Origin: Ptychodera flava
Taxonomy: Eukaryota; Hemichordata; Enteropneusta; Ptychoderidae
Direction of reading: 5' to 3'
Assembly (NCBI RefSeq): GCF_041260155.1
Contig: NC_091942.1
Coordinates: 10,557,001-10,621,000 of the forward strand
Length of the DNA stretch: 64,000 bases
Made by a program: the position numbers and the translations under genes. Every line of letters begins with the position of its first letter. Position 1 is the first letter of the stretch. This document shows, piece by piece, positions 11,552 through 24,112 of this stretch. The notes under the pieces are model-generated. The model saw only the letters and a list, made by a program, of their open reading frames with translations, was not told the origin of the DNA and ran no database searches.

Positions 11552-14500
11552 TAACAATATTAATAGTAAGGCGTTATTGCTAAGGTGATGAGTACTTAAA
11601 TCAAGTTGAACCAATGTTGGGACTAAATTGTAAGTGATCAATGTAAATTGAAAAACAACTTTATAATATATATGTCCCATCTCAATATTCAATCTATATG
11701 CCAAACTTAGCACATCTGAAATGCACATTAATTTATTCACATGACACAGTTCACTGCTCTACAGCAGCCTGATTATTTTCTATTACTGTAATTTCATATG
11801 GCCTAATTTTACAAATGCATTTAATTCGCAAATAAGCTAATTACGATATATCACGCTCATCAATCTTCCAACATGACTGAGTCTAATATAACCAATGTAC
11901 CATACTAGTCCGATCAAATTTATTGCGTTCATTTTGACATATGGCCTAATTAGAGAATTTTACATAGACAATCAATAATCATTATGTCACACTCATCAAA
12001 AATCCAACATGACTATATAGCTATGTATAACAAATTTACATAATAATATGGCTAAATTACTATATGGCCAAATTACAGAAAGTCATTAAATATGCAAATG
12101 AGCTAATAAATGACCATACCATCCTGCGAGTATATTCAGCTTCGATGCATAGCCAGATTACAAAAGTCCATTAAATGTGCAAATGAGCTAACAGAATGTT
12201 TGTTCATCAGACCTTCAGCAAAAGTAGACCGTAGTGGTTCAGTCAGAGGTCCAGCCAAAATCATTGCATTCAATATCGATATACCGAAATTAATTAAATA
12301 TGCAAATGAGCAAATAATCAGCAAGTCACACTCATCAAACTTTCAGCATATGGTCTAAGTATCAGCAACATACTTATAAGAGGTCAGATGAAATTCATTG
12401 ATTTGAATTTTGATGAATAGTCTAATATACAATAATGAATGGAATATGCAAATTTAATGAGATTATGATATGCAAGCCATGCCCACCGCACGTTGTTCAT
12501 TGTAGCACCATTGAGCTATTTGAGTGCAAAGTTACATCAAAATTGGTTTAAAATTAGTAATTATTAAGATATAGGCCATTGCAAAAATTCATTATTTATG
12601 CAAATCATCCATTTCTAAGAAATGGTACTTTTATATCTGGTACAATAACAAAATTCTATACCACTATTTCCCAACAGAGGTCTCCTTACCCGTCCCGCCT
12701 ATAACTGATACAGACTCAAAAGCAAAACCCCAAAGCAGTTTGAAGACCCAAGAAATTCCCGTACATTTTCGTATAATACGATGTGATTACTCAGTTGAGC
12801 ACCAGTGCCACAGAAATGAAATTATCGACCCTTCTTTATTCCCGTATGAAGATTTGCCACTGTCTGTGGATGTGGCATCTTCTCTTGACCAGTGCAGGCA
12901 GAAAGTGGTTGAAAACTTTCCTCTGGTGAAGTTTGCTTTCCTGAGGAGGGGGAAGATGATTGAGGAAGACAGAGAATCAAAGATCCCTGTCTTTGACGTC
13001 CTTTTGAAATCGCCCGGGCAGCCCTTGAAAGAAACATTCACGTTCAAAGGGATTGAGTATAGAACAATTACATGGAAGGGGAAACAACGGACAGTAATAG
13101 CACTCGTTAATGCTGTCGTGATTCCAGGAGCAAAGAATGTTGAGGAAGGGATCGATTCTGTCGATGAAGCTGAAGCGAATGTCAAAGGAGCTACGCCTGG
13201 AACTATACCCGTATGTTTTCGCATACGTCATTCGACAGTGGTGCCCATAATACATGGCAATTTTCATCAACATACAGAACAACAGATGACCAAAAACGAG
13301 GGAATACTTACAGAAAGTATACGAATGGATAAGTCATGTGAGCAACAACCTATGTCAACAGATGGAGGGGACGAGAAACAGATAAGCTTACCTGGAAGTG
13401 TAGAAAATGACACGAGTAACACGGTTGCTAAAGAAATCCAACACACTGACCAGGATGAGGCCGGTAGGCAGGACAATGTTCATGTAGGTGAGGAGAAATA
13501 TGGAAAAGATGATTCCACTAACGTTAATGAGTGTAGAAGTTCCAGCGAACACCAGCAAGATATACAAACGATAGAGGATAAAGAGCAAAACATCATCAGC
13601 AGGGACATAAACCAGCAACAAGATCTGGTAAATGCCAAGACAGGTGACAGGTCAACATCCGAACTTCACCAAAGTGACATGGTCCAATCGGAGAGACATG
13701 GTAACTCTGATAGTACAGGCGTGGCTGTCAGTGGCAGTGGCGAAACCATCAACGATCAGCAAAGGTCCTCGTCTGGTGCAGAAAAGAACGTTTTTCCAAT
13801 CTGCAAACCAAATGAAACCGACGGAATGGAAGAGAGTCAGTCAACCAGTGCGATATCTCGAGCAATACACAACTCATTTGAAGATATCATACTTCAAGTG
13901 GACCAAACCACTACAATCGAATATTGCAGACACAAAATCAGGGAAAAGACCACAAACGATGAATTTTTCTTCTTGAAAAATGGAAAAGTTATCCCAAGGT
14001 CAAAAGAGGGGCGACTTATGGTTTTCCAAGTCTTACCAAAAGTACCTAGCAAGCATTTAAATGACGGTTTCCGCTATCAGGGAGTTCAATACCACTCAGC
14101 TCAGTGGAATGACAGAGTGGTCACATTTGCAGGGCTCGTCGATGTTGTACCTGTTCCAGAGGGTAGGCATATAGAAGAGGTACTTGAGTGCCTTGGCCCA
14201 TCACGCATTGAAGGAGATGATGTACCAAATGGTGGCTTCCATTTCATACCATTCGACAAATATTCAAGGATGATGACCTTTAACCCTACAGGTGAGTTTT
14301 ACTTGCTTCGAAATTTAAGTTTAGGCCCCGAGCAGATTAAATTATTGAAATGATACATAAGATAATGTAACCTTGTGTCCAAATATCATTAAGATTATCA
14401 ATTTAGGTGTTTCACAGTAGCGAATGTCATTAATAAATTTTGGAAAAAGCATTCATTTACTGCTTTTCTTCTCACATTAGCACTGTGGGTTAAAGTTTTG

Positions 14501-16769
14501 ATTGTTGTTTTTGCAGGTTTGCATGAAGCTGCAAGCTATGGCAGAACAGCCTTGGTGAACACCATACTGTCAACGTTCAAGTCACTAGACTCAGTTCATT
14601 TGACAGACTCAAGAAACGCCACTCCTCTTCACTATGCTGCTGCAAACGGGCACGACACCACGGTCTTGTGCCTTTTGGAGAACCTATGCCAGCAGTATAT
14701 AGACTCCCAAGATATCAATGGCAGGACTCCTTTGCACTTGGCCATCTACTATAACAAGTTCACCACAGTTGTGATTTTGCTTCAAAGAGGGGCAAGTATG
14801 CGAGGAAAGAAGGATGTCAATGGCAACACACCAATGTCACTATTGCTAAAGCTGCCTCTCGCATTTTGGGAATCTCATATTGACAAGTTAAAGTTGCCAG
14901 CAGATTTAGCGAAGCATGTGGCATCAAAAATGATCGTGGAAAAGAGGACAGAAAAACTGGACAAGGCAGTAGAATGCATCGCGGATGTAAACGCCGCGAG
15001 ATTTACTTCAAAGAACATTGCTACACGAAGCAGCAGAGGCAAAATCTGACGAAGCAATTCAGTTGTTGCTTGGCAGAGGAGCACGAAAAGACCTTGAAGA
15101 TACCAGCGGTTGCATCCCATTGTGCATCGCCAGCAGACAAGGTAGTTCAGGAGTCATTGACAATTTTTTAACCGACGCAGTTGATCATAAACATCTCTGT
15201 CATGCATTCTTACATGCCTTGCAGTGTAAGAGGATTGGTATTATTGTCAGCTTGCTCCGCCATCCAAACATGAACTTTGATACCAGCACCCGTGCCAGCT
15301 TCATCAATGTACTTGATAGAGGCAGACTGAAGGATAATGACGTTTTGAAGATTCTAGAGGCATGCCATGATACTCTCACAAACCAGCGATTCCTTGGATG
15401 GATATGTGCTAATGGAACTAAAGATCATGTCCAACATTTCGTTAACACTGGTGTTGATGTATCAATGCATGACTACATGGGCCGCACAGTTCTCCATGAA
15501 GCCGCTCAGAAAGGCGACCACGAGATGGTGCAATATCTTCTCGAAAACACACAAGCAGAGACAAATCTAGTGGATTGGAGAGGTTCAACGCCGCTGCATT
15601 GTGCCTGTGAGAAAGGACGTGACGATATAGCACATTTCCTACTGGAAAGAGAGAATGTTCTAGCATCTGTGCGGGACATTAATGGAAGGACACCTCTTCT
15701 TACAGCTCTTCACAACAAGAAAACATCGTTAGCGTTAGGCCTGGTTAAAAGATTCGGGAACCGACTCGACCTGTCCTGCGCAGATAAGTTGGGATTCACA
15801 GCATTGCACTTCACATACTTGTTCAAAGGAGATGATGCCAGAAAGTTCGCAAATAGCATTAACGAACTGAACGGTGACAACAAAGAGATGGCTGTAAGAT
15901 ATGAAGTGCAGCACAACTACAAAACAGTCAACGAACTGTGGAACTACCATCTGGATACGGAGATATGTCCTCTGACAAAGTTATCGAAGCGTCTCAGAAA
16001 TCGATGGCATTTGGCAATGTCAAACATGGAGAGTGACAGAGCGAAGAAAAGTGATACACCGAGCCCTCTTTGTCTTGCTGTCATATCCGGCAACATTGAT
16101 GCTGTTTTGTCCCTCGCCGATGATATGAAATCGATGAGTCACCGGTCACCACTTGAAATAGCAGTTATGCATGATAAGAGAATAATCCTAGACGCTCTAC
16201 TGGACAAATACAAAGCGCTTGGTAGGTTCACCGTGTTCAGGTGTAACATTATAATGTGATAGTACTGTAATAAAGAAAAAGTCTCATCCCTGTGGCATGG
16301 ATCTGATTTTACTGATTATATGATGTTAGTCGTTTACTGAACTGTTTTCACAAATGTCTATGCAATTGATACGAGGACGATATTACCTCGACAAAAGTGG
16401 TTATTCATTTTTGGATTGAAAACTATATCTGAGAGCCACAGAACAGACAATTCTCACTACTTATCATACAAGAGCCATTAAGTCGTTTCTTGGCAAACAG
16501 ATTAGACAGACAAATTGCACATTGAATATCGCTTTTCTTCTCCTCAGGAATAGATCTACCTTCACTCTCAGATGTATGTCAATACGAGTTACAGAATATT
16601 CAAAATCAAAGGTAAATAAACAACTGTTGAAACTCTGTACCCTTTAAAAGCCATGGATGAAACTCGTTTTGACTGCCACCAGTAAGAAACTATGTGTTAC
16701 CCCTGTTTTACACAAATATATACTAATTACTTATACAATTATAGTGGAATAAGCTAACTGGCAATATAG

Positions 16770-16827
<58 letters not shown>

Positions 16828-19800
16828 TGTATGTGTATGTGTGTGTATATGTGTTTGTGTCTGTCTGTCTGTCTGTCTGTATGTATGTATGTATGTATGT
16901 ATGTATGTATGTATGTATGTATGTATGTATGTATGTATGTATGTATGTATGTATGTATGTATGTATGTATGTATGTATGTATGTATGTATGTATGTATGT
17001 ATGTATGTATGTATGTATGTATGTGTGTGTATGTATTTCAATTTACAATGAATAAAAATATTTTCACCAATTTTACTTTTAGGGGCCAATATGACGGTAT
17101 TCATCCAAGAGATGGACCGGGATTATATAGGGCGTGCAAAGCTGGTAATAAAGCAGCTGTTCAAGATTTATTAAAATTTGGGGCTGATGTTACTGCTCGT
17201 TTTAATGGAAAGTGAGTATTTATTGATATTTTATTTTTGTAACAGCAATCCAAGATATACTCTTACTTATGGTCATATTGACATGGACGGTCTTAGAGTT
17301 TACTGATTTTGTTCTTTGTGTTTTTTTGTCAGAACCTGCCTTGATGTTTGTATCGATGAAGATCGTGAGGCAATTGCTCTTGAACTTTTAGAACACGTCA
17401 TTACCAAAACGAAGACGTCCGACGTTGTTGGCAACAAGGGAATATGCCATCTTATTCTTAGAGCTGCAGGTAGAGATCAGTGGAAATTGGTTGAAAGAAT
17501 GATCGAACTGGATGACTTTATGCAAAGTGATATTAATACAAAGCTTGTATCCGATAGCTGTAATCAGACAATCATTCATCATATGGCAAGGGCGGGGCAA
17601 CTTAAAATGTTGCAAAGAATTTTAAATAAAGATATCGTAGACGCTTTGAATCAGGTAGGTAAATATCATCGCACCCCCCTGTGGTTTGCTATTGCAAATG
17701 AGCATTGGGAAGTGGCCAAACTACTATTCCTTTACGATTTGAATCCCTTGTCAGGAGATGCTTCTATGGATATGTTTTTCCATCGCCTCATGAGGATGAA
17801 CAACCCAACGTTTGATTCTGTTTTGAAAGGTGGTTGCGTCGTAAGTGACACACAACCGTGTAGCGAATATATAGGTAGGAGAAGAATAAGTAAAGCATAC
17901 ATGGCCATATTTGGGAGTGAACTCGTTGCAGATACTATATATTATGATCGCTGTGAGAGGAAAACAAATTATTGGTCCGTAAAGGAGGCAAAGTCCTCGG
18001 CGAATAACCTGAAATCAGGGGAAAATGAATGTAAAAAACAAGTTCGAAGCGACAATGCCCCAGCTCATATAAACTCCAAATACACTCTACGAAGACCAAA
18101 AACAGAGAAAGAAGAAAAGGTCTACCAAGAGGCTAAACTACTGTTTGCCCTTGCATCTAATGCAGCAACAAACAGTAAGTCAATTCTCCACCTTGCTGCA
18201 TCAAGGTCACAATTAGAATATGCCCGAGCAATTCTATCATTCAGGCCTGACCTTGTCGATATTCCTGATATTGAGGGACGAACTCCTCTATTTTATGCGG
18301 CTCTAGCGGGGAACAAAGAAATGGTATGTCTTATCCTTGAAAAGGGCGCATGCCAAATCCATGCATCAACAATCTTGACAGTACTCCTGGCTTATTATAT
18401 TAATTGCAAGGAATTATCGCATACAGAGATCTATTATCAAGGCGGAATAAAGTACAGAACAACTGATTCTGCAAATGATGACGGGGATGCACGGAGTGTA
18501 CAAAATGATGACCAGGGCATTGATGATATGCAAATAAAGGTTTATGACGAAATCGATTGGCTTAAATTGAAAGCAAATTCAGTCACGTATTTGTTTAATG
18601 AAACAGTCTCTCTGTTAACATGGCGAAAAAGGCAGATTCTAACTGACTCAGCATCTGTGAAAAAGAATAAATTGTATGATGTTCTGGCCATTCTTCTGAA
18701 GAATGACCCTCGGTGTATAACAGATAGCAAGTCCGCTCCTTCTGTTGCACTGGTTTTGTGTGCATTGCATGATGCAAAAGTTCTCACACTTTTTGTAAAT
18801 GGCGGATTCGATCTCTGTCGCATCATTCAGGAATTAATTTTCCCAAAGTTATTGTTTATCACACACACTGAGGAAGGGCAGTGGGAAACGAAAGAAACAA
18901 TATATGTTGACTCAATCACAGCAGAAATGTTGATCATTTCAACAGTCAGCAATGCTTCAGATTGCCTTGATGACGCTTTTGAATGTCTCCTTGTTCTTCT
19001 GTCAAAAATAAATGCCATTAGTAAACCCACCATCGCCAAATTAGCAGTAGAAGCTTCTGCCAAGGGCAAGTGGGCTTTACTAGAAAAAATATTGAAATGC
19101 GCAACATTCCAGGAGTTGATGATGGCGGAGAAGTTAGTTCAAGACCGAGACGGGAGAACAGTCATTCATTATTTGGCAAAGGAAGGACAACTCGGATATC
19201 TCGATGAAATTTTGAAAGAGGATTCGTATGAAGAGACTTTAGCATTTGATACTGTTGACCAAAGTCTGAGAACACCCCTCTGGTATGCAGTTGCATTTAA
19301 ACACTGGGACGTTGCCAAAAAACTTATACTGCTGGGGTCCTGTCCTCTGAAATGCAAAACTGACATTCACAGCCTCATGTTTAGGTTTCGGAAATTTGAT
19401 AGAGAGGGAAAGTATAAAGAAGGTTTGGATTATTTTACAGTTGGTAAACATCCAGCACCTCTTGGAAAGTACCGTAGGGGACAGGCTCGTCCAAAAGACC
19501 AAATGCAAGAACTTTTAGAGCATAAATCAAAATTGGTAAAATCAAAGACGGGTCGAAAGATAAGTGAGAGTGCTCGTAAAGAAAAATATGGAAGCCTTGG
19601 TGTCTACGAAGCAATTTTTCATCAAACAGATATTTTCACAACGTTAGTCAGCAAAGGTAGCAAGCTGCAACCAGAAGTGAAAAAAGGCACGGACGCAAAG
19701 ACTAAGCGTCTTACTGATAAACCCAGATCTGATAAAGAAGAAGGATTTTTTCACAGAAGCCATAAAATAGCACAGCCGTCTAAAATAGATGTGCAAGCTA

Positions 19801-22800
19801 TGAAAGAAGTTCAGCAACTGTATAATCTCGCTGTATGTGCCGGGAACAATGGGGCAAAACTACTCCACATCGCAGCAGCTGCGGGTGACGTTGAGTTATC
19901 AAAGGAAATCATCAAGTATAGGAAAAGCTTTGTTAATTGCCTTGACTCATCAGGGATGACAGCGTTATTCTACGCTGTTCGTTCAGGTTATGAAGAAACA
20001 GTTAGATGCCTCCTCGAGAATGGTGCGAACGCGAGGATTGGGCTGTCTCCTCTCCTCGTGAGTGCAACCATGTGGTATCTTACTGAAAATGGCAGTAATA
20101 CAACACGAGGTCAAAATGTGTTGAATGCATGGCCAAGCAAAATGGTTTCAGGGCATATGAAAGGGCTGGTGACATTCCAACGCTTTATGTTAGACTTTAA
20201 AGAGAGCAAGAGGAATTGGAGACTTACTACAAAACTCCTGCTTTCTGAAGTGAAAGGTCTAGTAAGTGAACAGGAAGTACTGACCCTTGCTCTGAGTATA
20301 CTTCGTGAGGAAGGTACGATTGCTGATTTCCTCTCAAGTGGATTTGATATAAATACCTCCCTTAGTAACAAATCAATGCATTCTGGTAAAGATTCAGACA
20401 CAGATACACTGATGTCACCCGAAGACGTCATTTATGTCACATCATCGATGAAGATGCCACAATCTAGCATCGCAAGGTGCCTCGATTTCCTTCTGCGAAG
20501 TGGTGATAACGAAACGTTGCAGCGAACACTACTGTCCTGCATGAGACACAGTCTGTGGGATGTTATCTATACCCTTATTGACATGTTTAATCTTCAGCTC
20601 GACAACGTGGCAGCAGTATCACTCCTCGTAAAGTGTGCAGAAGAAAACCAAGTGGATTTGGTGAAAAGGCTGGCAGAACGTTTAGATGTATCTGGTGGTG
20701 TTGATGTTGGACACAATCATTTATTAGTGGTAGCATTACACACTGCTTGCAAGAAAGGTCACGTGGAAATGGTGGAATTGTTGCTTCAGACAAATCAAAT
20801 TGGTAGTTTTACCAAAATTTCTTTAGCGGAAGATAAACCACAAAGCCTATGGGACACCAATTTACCATATGATAACACATGTCAATGGTATGTCAAACAA
20901 CAGTGGCCAAGGCATCTTGAATTGCAGTTAGATGGCGAATCCAAAGTGCTCAAGAACAAACAGTATAGGTCTCACTGGACAGCCTTTCATTGGGCATGCC
21001 ATAGCGGCAAGCTTGATGTTCTTAAAGCCCTGGAAACGATCGCAGGTGGCATTGAAAAGGCAAAAGGAGTAATGTCCGAACATTTTAACCCAATAGAATT
21101 ATTGTATGTCAGTACGTTAGCCGGACATGCCTCTGTGTTCAGCTATTTATGTGACGATTGGAACCTTGATCCGAGTGTAAGATTGAACGTATCGCATCTA
21201 TGGGAAGAGTCACACAAATTTAAATTAAATTTTGATCCTTCTCCTACCAGTCTGGAGATAGCTGCTGTCCATGGTCACCACAAAATTGTGATGCTGTTGT
21301 TGCAGAAAGCTGAACAGCTCGGTTCTGGGTTTGAATTGATCAAATACCCAGCTGACCTGGGTCCCATAACTTTGTATCATGTGGCTAGTTTCTATGGTTG
21401 GAAGGACGTCATTGATATTCTCGATCAACTAGGTCTTCCTGAAAGGTCAAGGCAGGATGGCTGCGGTCTGACGCCAGCTGCATACGCGCTCAGTACGGGT
21501 CGGCGTAAGTTGTACGAGCAGCTCTGTAGCACTGAGCTTGACGAAAATGGGGTTTTTGATGACCATCATGGTAAAATATCAGAAATTACAGAGGAAAACA
21601 CTATTTGTTCATTTGGCTGGTTACGTAATCATTTGATATCAAACAAAAATAACCCAACTACTGCTCTTACTCAACCCACTGATGCCAAACAGAGGGATCC
21701 TCAAGAAAGAGCACCCTACAAGTTTCACTACGCTGGGTATACAAATGATGCTCTTAAATGCATGGTAACAGCTAGTGCTCTTGATATGCCCCATGTTTGG
21801 CAGAATGGAGATGGATATATACGTGAATGCTTTACGGATATGTTAGCCAGTGCGGCGTTTTGTGGTTATGCCAACTTGCTTGACCTTTTTCTTGCTGGTA
21901 AAGAAGAGGTTCAGAGAAAGGAAATTCTTTCCAGTCGCCGCACTTTTGACTCTTGGATAGGTTATATGAATGATAACCGGAAGGAGTGCGTTCAGAAGCT
22001 CATAGATTACGGAGCACCAGTATCTGAATATACCCTTGATTTTGCGATTCGTTCATCATCGAATGACGGTGTTATCACCCTCTTAAGAAACAGTCTTGGC
22101 TCAGAAGGTATTAGAAAGTCTGATGCAAAACTCGGTGCGTGTGCAGTTGGCCGCAATAAGTTGCTAACAGAACTTACAGAAGAAGTGCCCTCTTTTGATG
22201 ATCACATTGAAGGACACAGCGACAAAATTGACCCCACATGTTTCCACTGTCTTAGAATTCGTAGCGTACGATGGTTTGATAAGTTTGTGAAACGTGTGGA
22301 CGTAGCTAAGAATGATATGCTAATCATCAAATCATCGTCCACACCAAGACTCGCTGATAGGCTTTCACTACCTCCTGAACAATTAAAAGAGTATCAGTGG
22401 ATTCTTGGCCACGGAAACGAAATGGCTGACTTTAAAAAGACAATGTTGGGAACAATCTTCTACAACACCAGTGACGACCTATCAGACATGGGTCTGAATC
22501 AGGAAAGCATTTGCCATCTTCTCAATGCATGCTACATGAAAAACACGAAGAATAAGATTGGAGAAGCCCGGGTGCCAAACGCAGCCATCGTGGCTCTCGA
22601 TAAAGCAGTGCAATTAAGCCCAGAGAATTTCCGAAGTGATCTTGTGAAATTGTTCATTGAGTTTCACGAAGACATGGGGGAGAAACAACTCTTACACGTT
22701 GCTGTTACGTTGCATCTTCAAGACCTTACTCAAACGATGATGTCACTTTGCATTGGTGACACCGAGTACAAGGGGCAGGCAATCGTGGACGTTGTGAAGG

Positions 22801-22913
22801 CATTTAATTATACTGCACCATTATTTCGCTTGGAGACCGACATCACATTAGATAAAGAGGTTATCAAAGGAACACTTATTGGCTCCGTAAGTAAAATACC
22901 AAGGAAAATGTAA
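8841..22913 (+). CDS. Giant N-myristoylated ankyrin-repeat protein (~3,077 aa, seven exons)
   Basis: Exons are 8841-8922, 9392-9451, 12678-14291, 14517-16221, 16548-16611, 17083-17211 and 17333-22913; all junctions match in phase. The start is MGCIFSKPS: Gly2, Ser6 and Lys7 fit N-myristoyltransferase and Cys3 could be palmitoylated, so membrane tethering is predicted. Residues about 74-560 hold two copies of an unnamed ~105-residue module. The second copy is split by a Gln/Ser/Asp-rich disordered insert. Ankyrin repeats follow (ATPLHYAAANGH, GRTPLHLAIYYN, GRTVLHEAAQKGD), then a ~530-residue tandem duplication. No kinase, death or channel domain was seen, so a scaffold role is inferred. One extra base near 14996 interrupts the frame. 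A GTAAGT at 22887 lies in phase eight codons before the stop, so a further exon is possible. The link of exons 1-2 to the rest rests on phase alone. Confidence 0.75.
9819..10173 (+). mobile_element. TTAA-flanked MITE, 'AAGGTAGTATGCGCCTCG' family, copy A
   Basis: It begins TTAAGGTAGTATGCGCCTCG at 9819 and ends CGAGGCGCGTTCTTCCTTAA at 10173. It is about 355 bp with no coding capacity. Two more copies lie at 29275-29596 (same orientation) and 27905-28376 (opposite). The TTAA ends suggest a piggyBac-type non-autonomous element. It lies in intron 2 of the ankyrin gene. Confidence 0.75.
11456..11568. repeat. Trinucleotide microsatellite (CAG)n-(CAA)n-(ATA)n
   Basis: CAG, then CAA, then AAT/ATA triplets run for about 110 bp. 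On the minus strand this gives a poly-Leu open frame, which is an artefact. It is intronic in the ankyrin gene. Confidence 0.85.
11780..12616. repeat. Degenerate intronic satellite carrying octamer-like ATGCAAAT
   Basis: Diverged blocks recur several times: ATATGGCC-AATTA, then TTAAATATGCAAATGAGCTAAT, then CACACTCATCAAA-TCCAACATGA. This spans about 840 bp of intron 2 of the ankyrin gene, just before exon 3. ATGCAAAT, the POU-factor octamer, occurs at 12092, 12300, 12446 and 12598. Whether these sites are used is unknown; AT-rich repeats can give such matches by chance. Confidence 0.5.
12757..14215 (+). other. Duplicated ~105-residue module in the ankyrin protein
   Basis: Copy 1 (12757-13180) and copy 2 (13201-14215) align by eye. 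The starts are EIPVHFRIIR and TIPVCFRIRH. Next come LSVDVASSLDQCRQKV and ILQVDQTTTIEYCRHK, then KFAFLRRGKMI and EFFFLKNGKVI. Then FTFKGIEYRTITWKGKQRTV pairs with FRYQGVQYHSAQWNDRVVTF. Copy 2 is interrupted after its first strand by about 200 residues of Gln/Ser/Asp-rich sequence. The strand-rich pattern might be a ubiquitin-like (beta-grasp) fold, but this is a guess and the family is unrecognised. Confidence 0.7.
14987..15020 (+). other. Single-base frame break within exon 4 of the ankyrin gene
   Basis: Upstream the frame reads ADVNA. Downstream it resumes one base later as RDLLQRTLLHEAAE. Skipping one base of GCCGCGAG near 14996 gives ADVNARD followed by TLLHEAA, the standard ankyrin junction. 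The summed exon length also leaves one base over (9,235 = 3 x 3,078 + 1). Both flanks are otherwise open for hundreds of codons, so a sequencing error or a recent allele-specific insertion is likelier than an old pseudogene. Confidence 0.75.
16771..17030. repeat. Microsatellite (TA)n-(CTGT)n-(ATGT)n next to a splice acceptor
   Basis: A TA tract to about 16823, then CTGT units, then roughly 35 ATGT units fill most of intron 5. The array ends about 50 bases before the acceptor at 17081-17082. The 4-base period keeps all frames open and explains the long CMYVCMYV-type open frames. Confidence 0.9.
17439..20660 (+). other. Tandem duplication of ~530 residues inside exon 7
   Basis: Unit A (17439-19022) and unit B (19023-about 20660) align along their whole length. 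Paired blocks include IIHHMARAGQLKMLQRIL with VIHYLAKEGQLGYLDEIL, RTPLWFAIANEHWEVAKLL with RTPLWYAVAFKHWDVAKKL, SILHLAASRSQLEYARAI with KLLHIAAAAGDVELSKEI, and GRTPLFYAALAGNKEMV with GMTALFYAVRSGYEETV. The non-ankyrin parts also pair (LFVNGGFDL with FLSSGFDIN). No intron separates the units. Confidence 0.8.
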
Positions 22914-23995
22914 CTTTGAATTTTGTTCGAAATAATCATGAGAAAGCGAAAAAAACGTGAAGTTCGTTTTCAGCTAGGAGAATGCACACATGTCATCTTG
23001 TGCAGCATCTGAAAATGATCATCTACGTTTGGCTGTCTCCTAACATAGAGTAATCACTCGGGCTGGTGGAACATTCTTTGCATCTGTCTTTACGCTTCGA
23101 TCACTTCCCATTATGCTGCCTTGATTTATTTAGGTGACTTAGGGGGTCATGCGTTCGAACGTCATGTTTAGGTTAAGCATCAAAGGTGACACAAAAACTA
23201 TATATTTGATGCTACCGTTGCAGCCTTTTTGCCATTTAAAGCCCTAACCTTCCATTGATGAGTGATGAGTTGCTAAGGCTAGTCGCCATTGACGTTTCTT
23301 AAAAAATAATATCGTGCTTCATCTTGTAGTTTATATATTTTCAGTTGTTTAAATCACAGACCTCTTTTAGGGTCCACGTTTAATTCAGCGCTACGTAAGC
23401 AACTTAATTCGACTTGAAATATGGAGAATTGTTCTTTATAAATGTCTTCTTTTAATAACTGCGTTCTCATTCACACAATGGTGTACAATGAAAGGTTAAT
23501 CACAAATACCGGGATTCATATCCTAGTACGTCGTACGCTTCGACATTGTCCTCAACGCATCGCATCTCCAAAATTTAATCTATGTTATAGACAGATATAT
23601 TCATTACAAACTTATTAACACCAACAGAAAAAAATCAGAATACAGGGAGAGTTAGTCACAATTACTAATATATAAAAACACATCACACACGAGACGACCA
23701 TCACTCATTGATGAGACTTTAAATCGAGTTTGTTTTCTTTTATGAAAAGGATCGATATTAGTGTATGTATAGAGTTAACGTTTGCAATATATTTTCAAAT
23801 TTAAATTTACACCCTACCTGCATGGTCAGTATTTTACACATCAAAATTTATAACTATCACAAAATTATTAACACCATTAGAAGGGAAATTTGTACGCTGG
23901 AAACTAGCTACCGGTTTAGGAATAGCGATTGCTTATCAATTTATTGATACAGCTTTTGACTTTATTGTATATTTGTCGCATTTCTTTAAAAGTCG

Positions 23996-23997
<2 letters not shown>

Positions 23998-24026
<29 letters not shown>

Positions 24027-24032
24027 TGTATG

Positions 24033-24105
<73 letters not shown>
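23998..24105. repeat. Microsatellite (TATG)n-(TA)n
   Basis: About ten TATG units are followed by about 33 TA units. Confidence 0.9.

Positions 24106-24112
<7 letters not shown>

Noticed and set aside
16754-17215. Frames made of YIHT or CMYV repeats
   Set aside because: ATGT and TA microsatellite readings. Only the last part (17083-17211) is a real exon.
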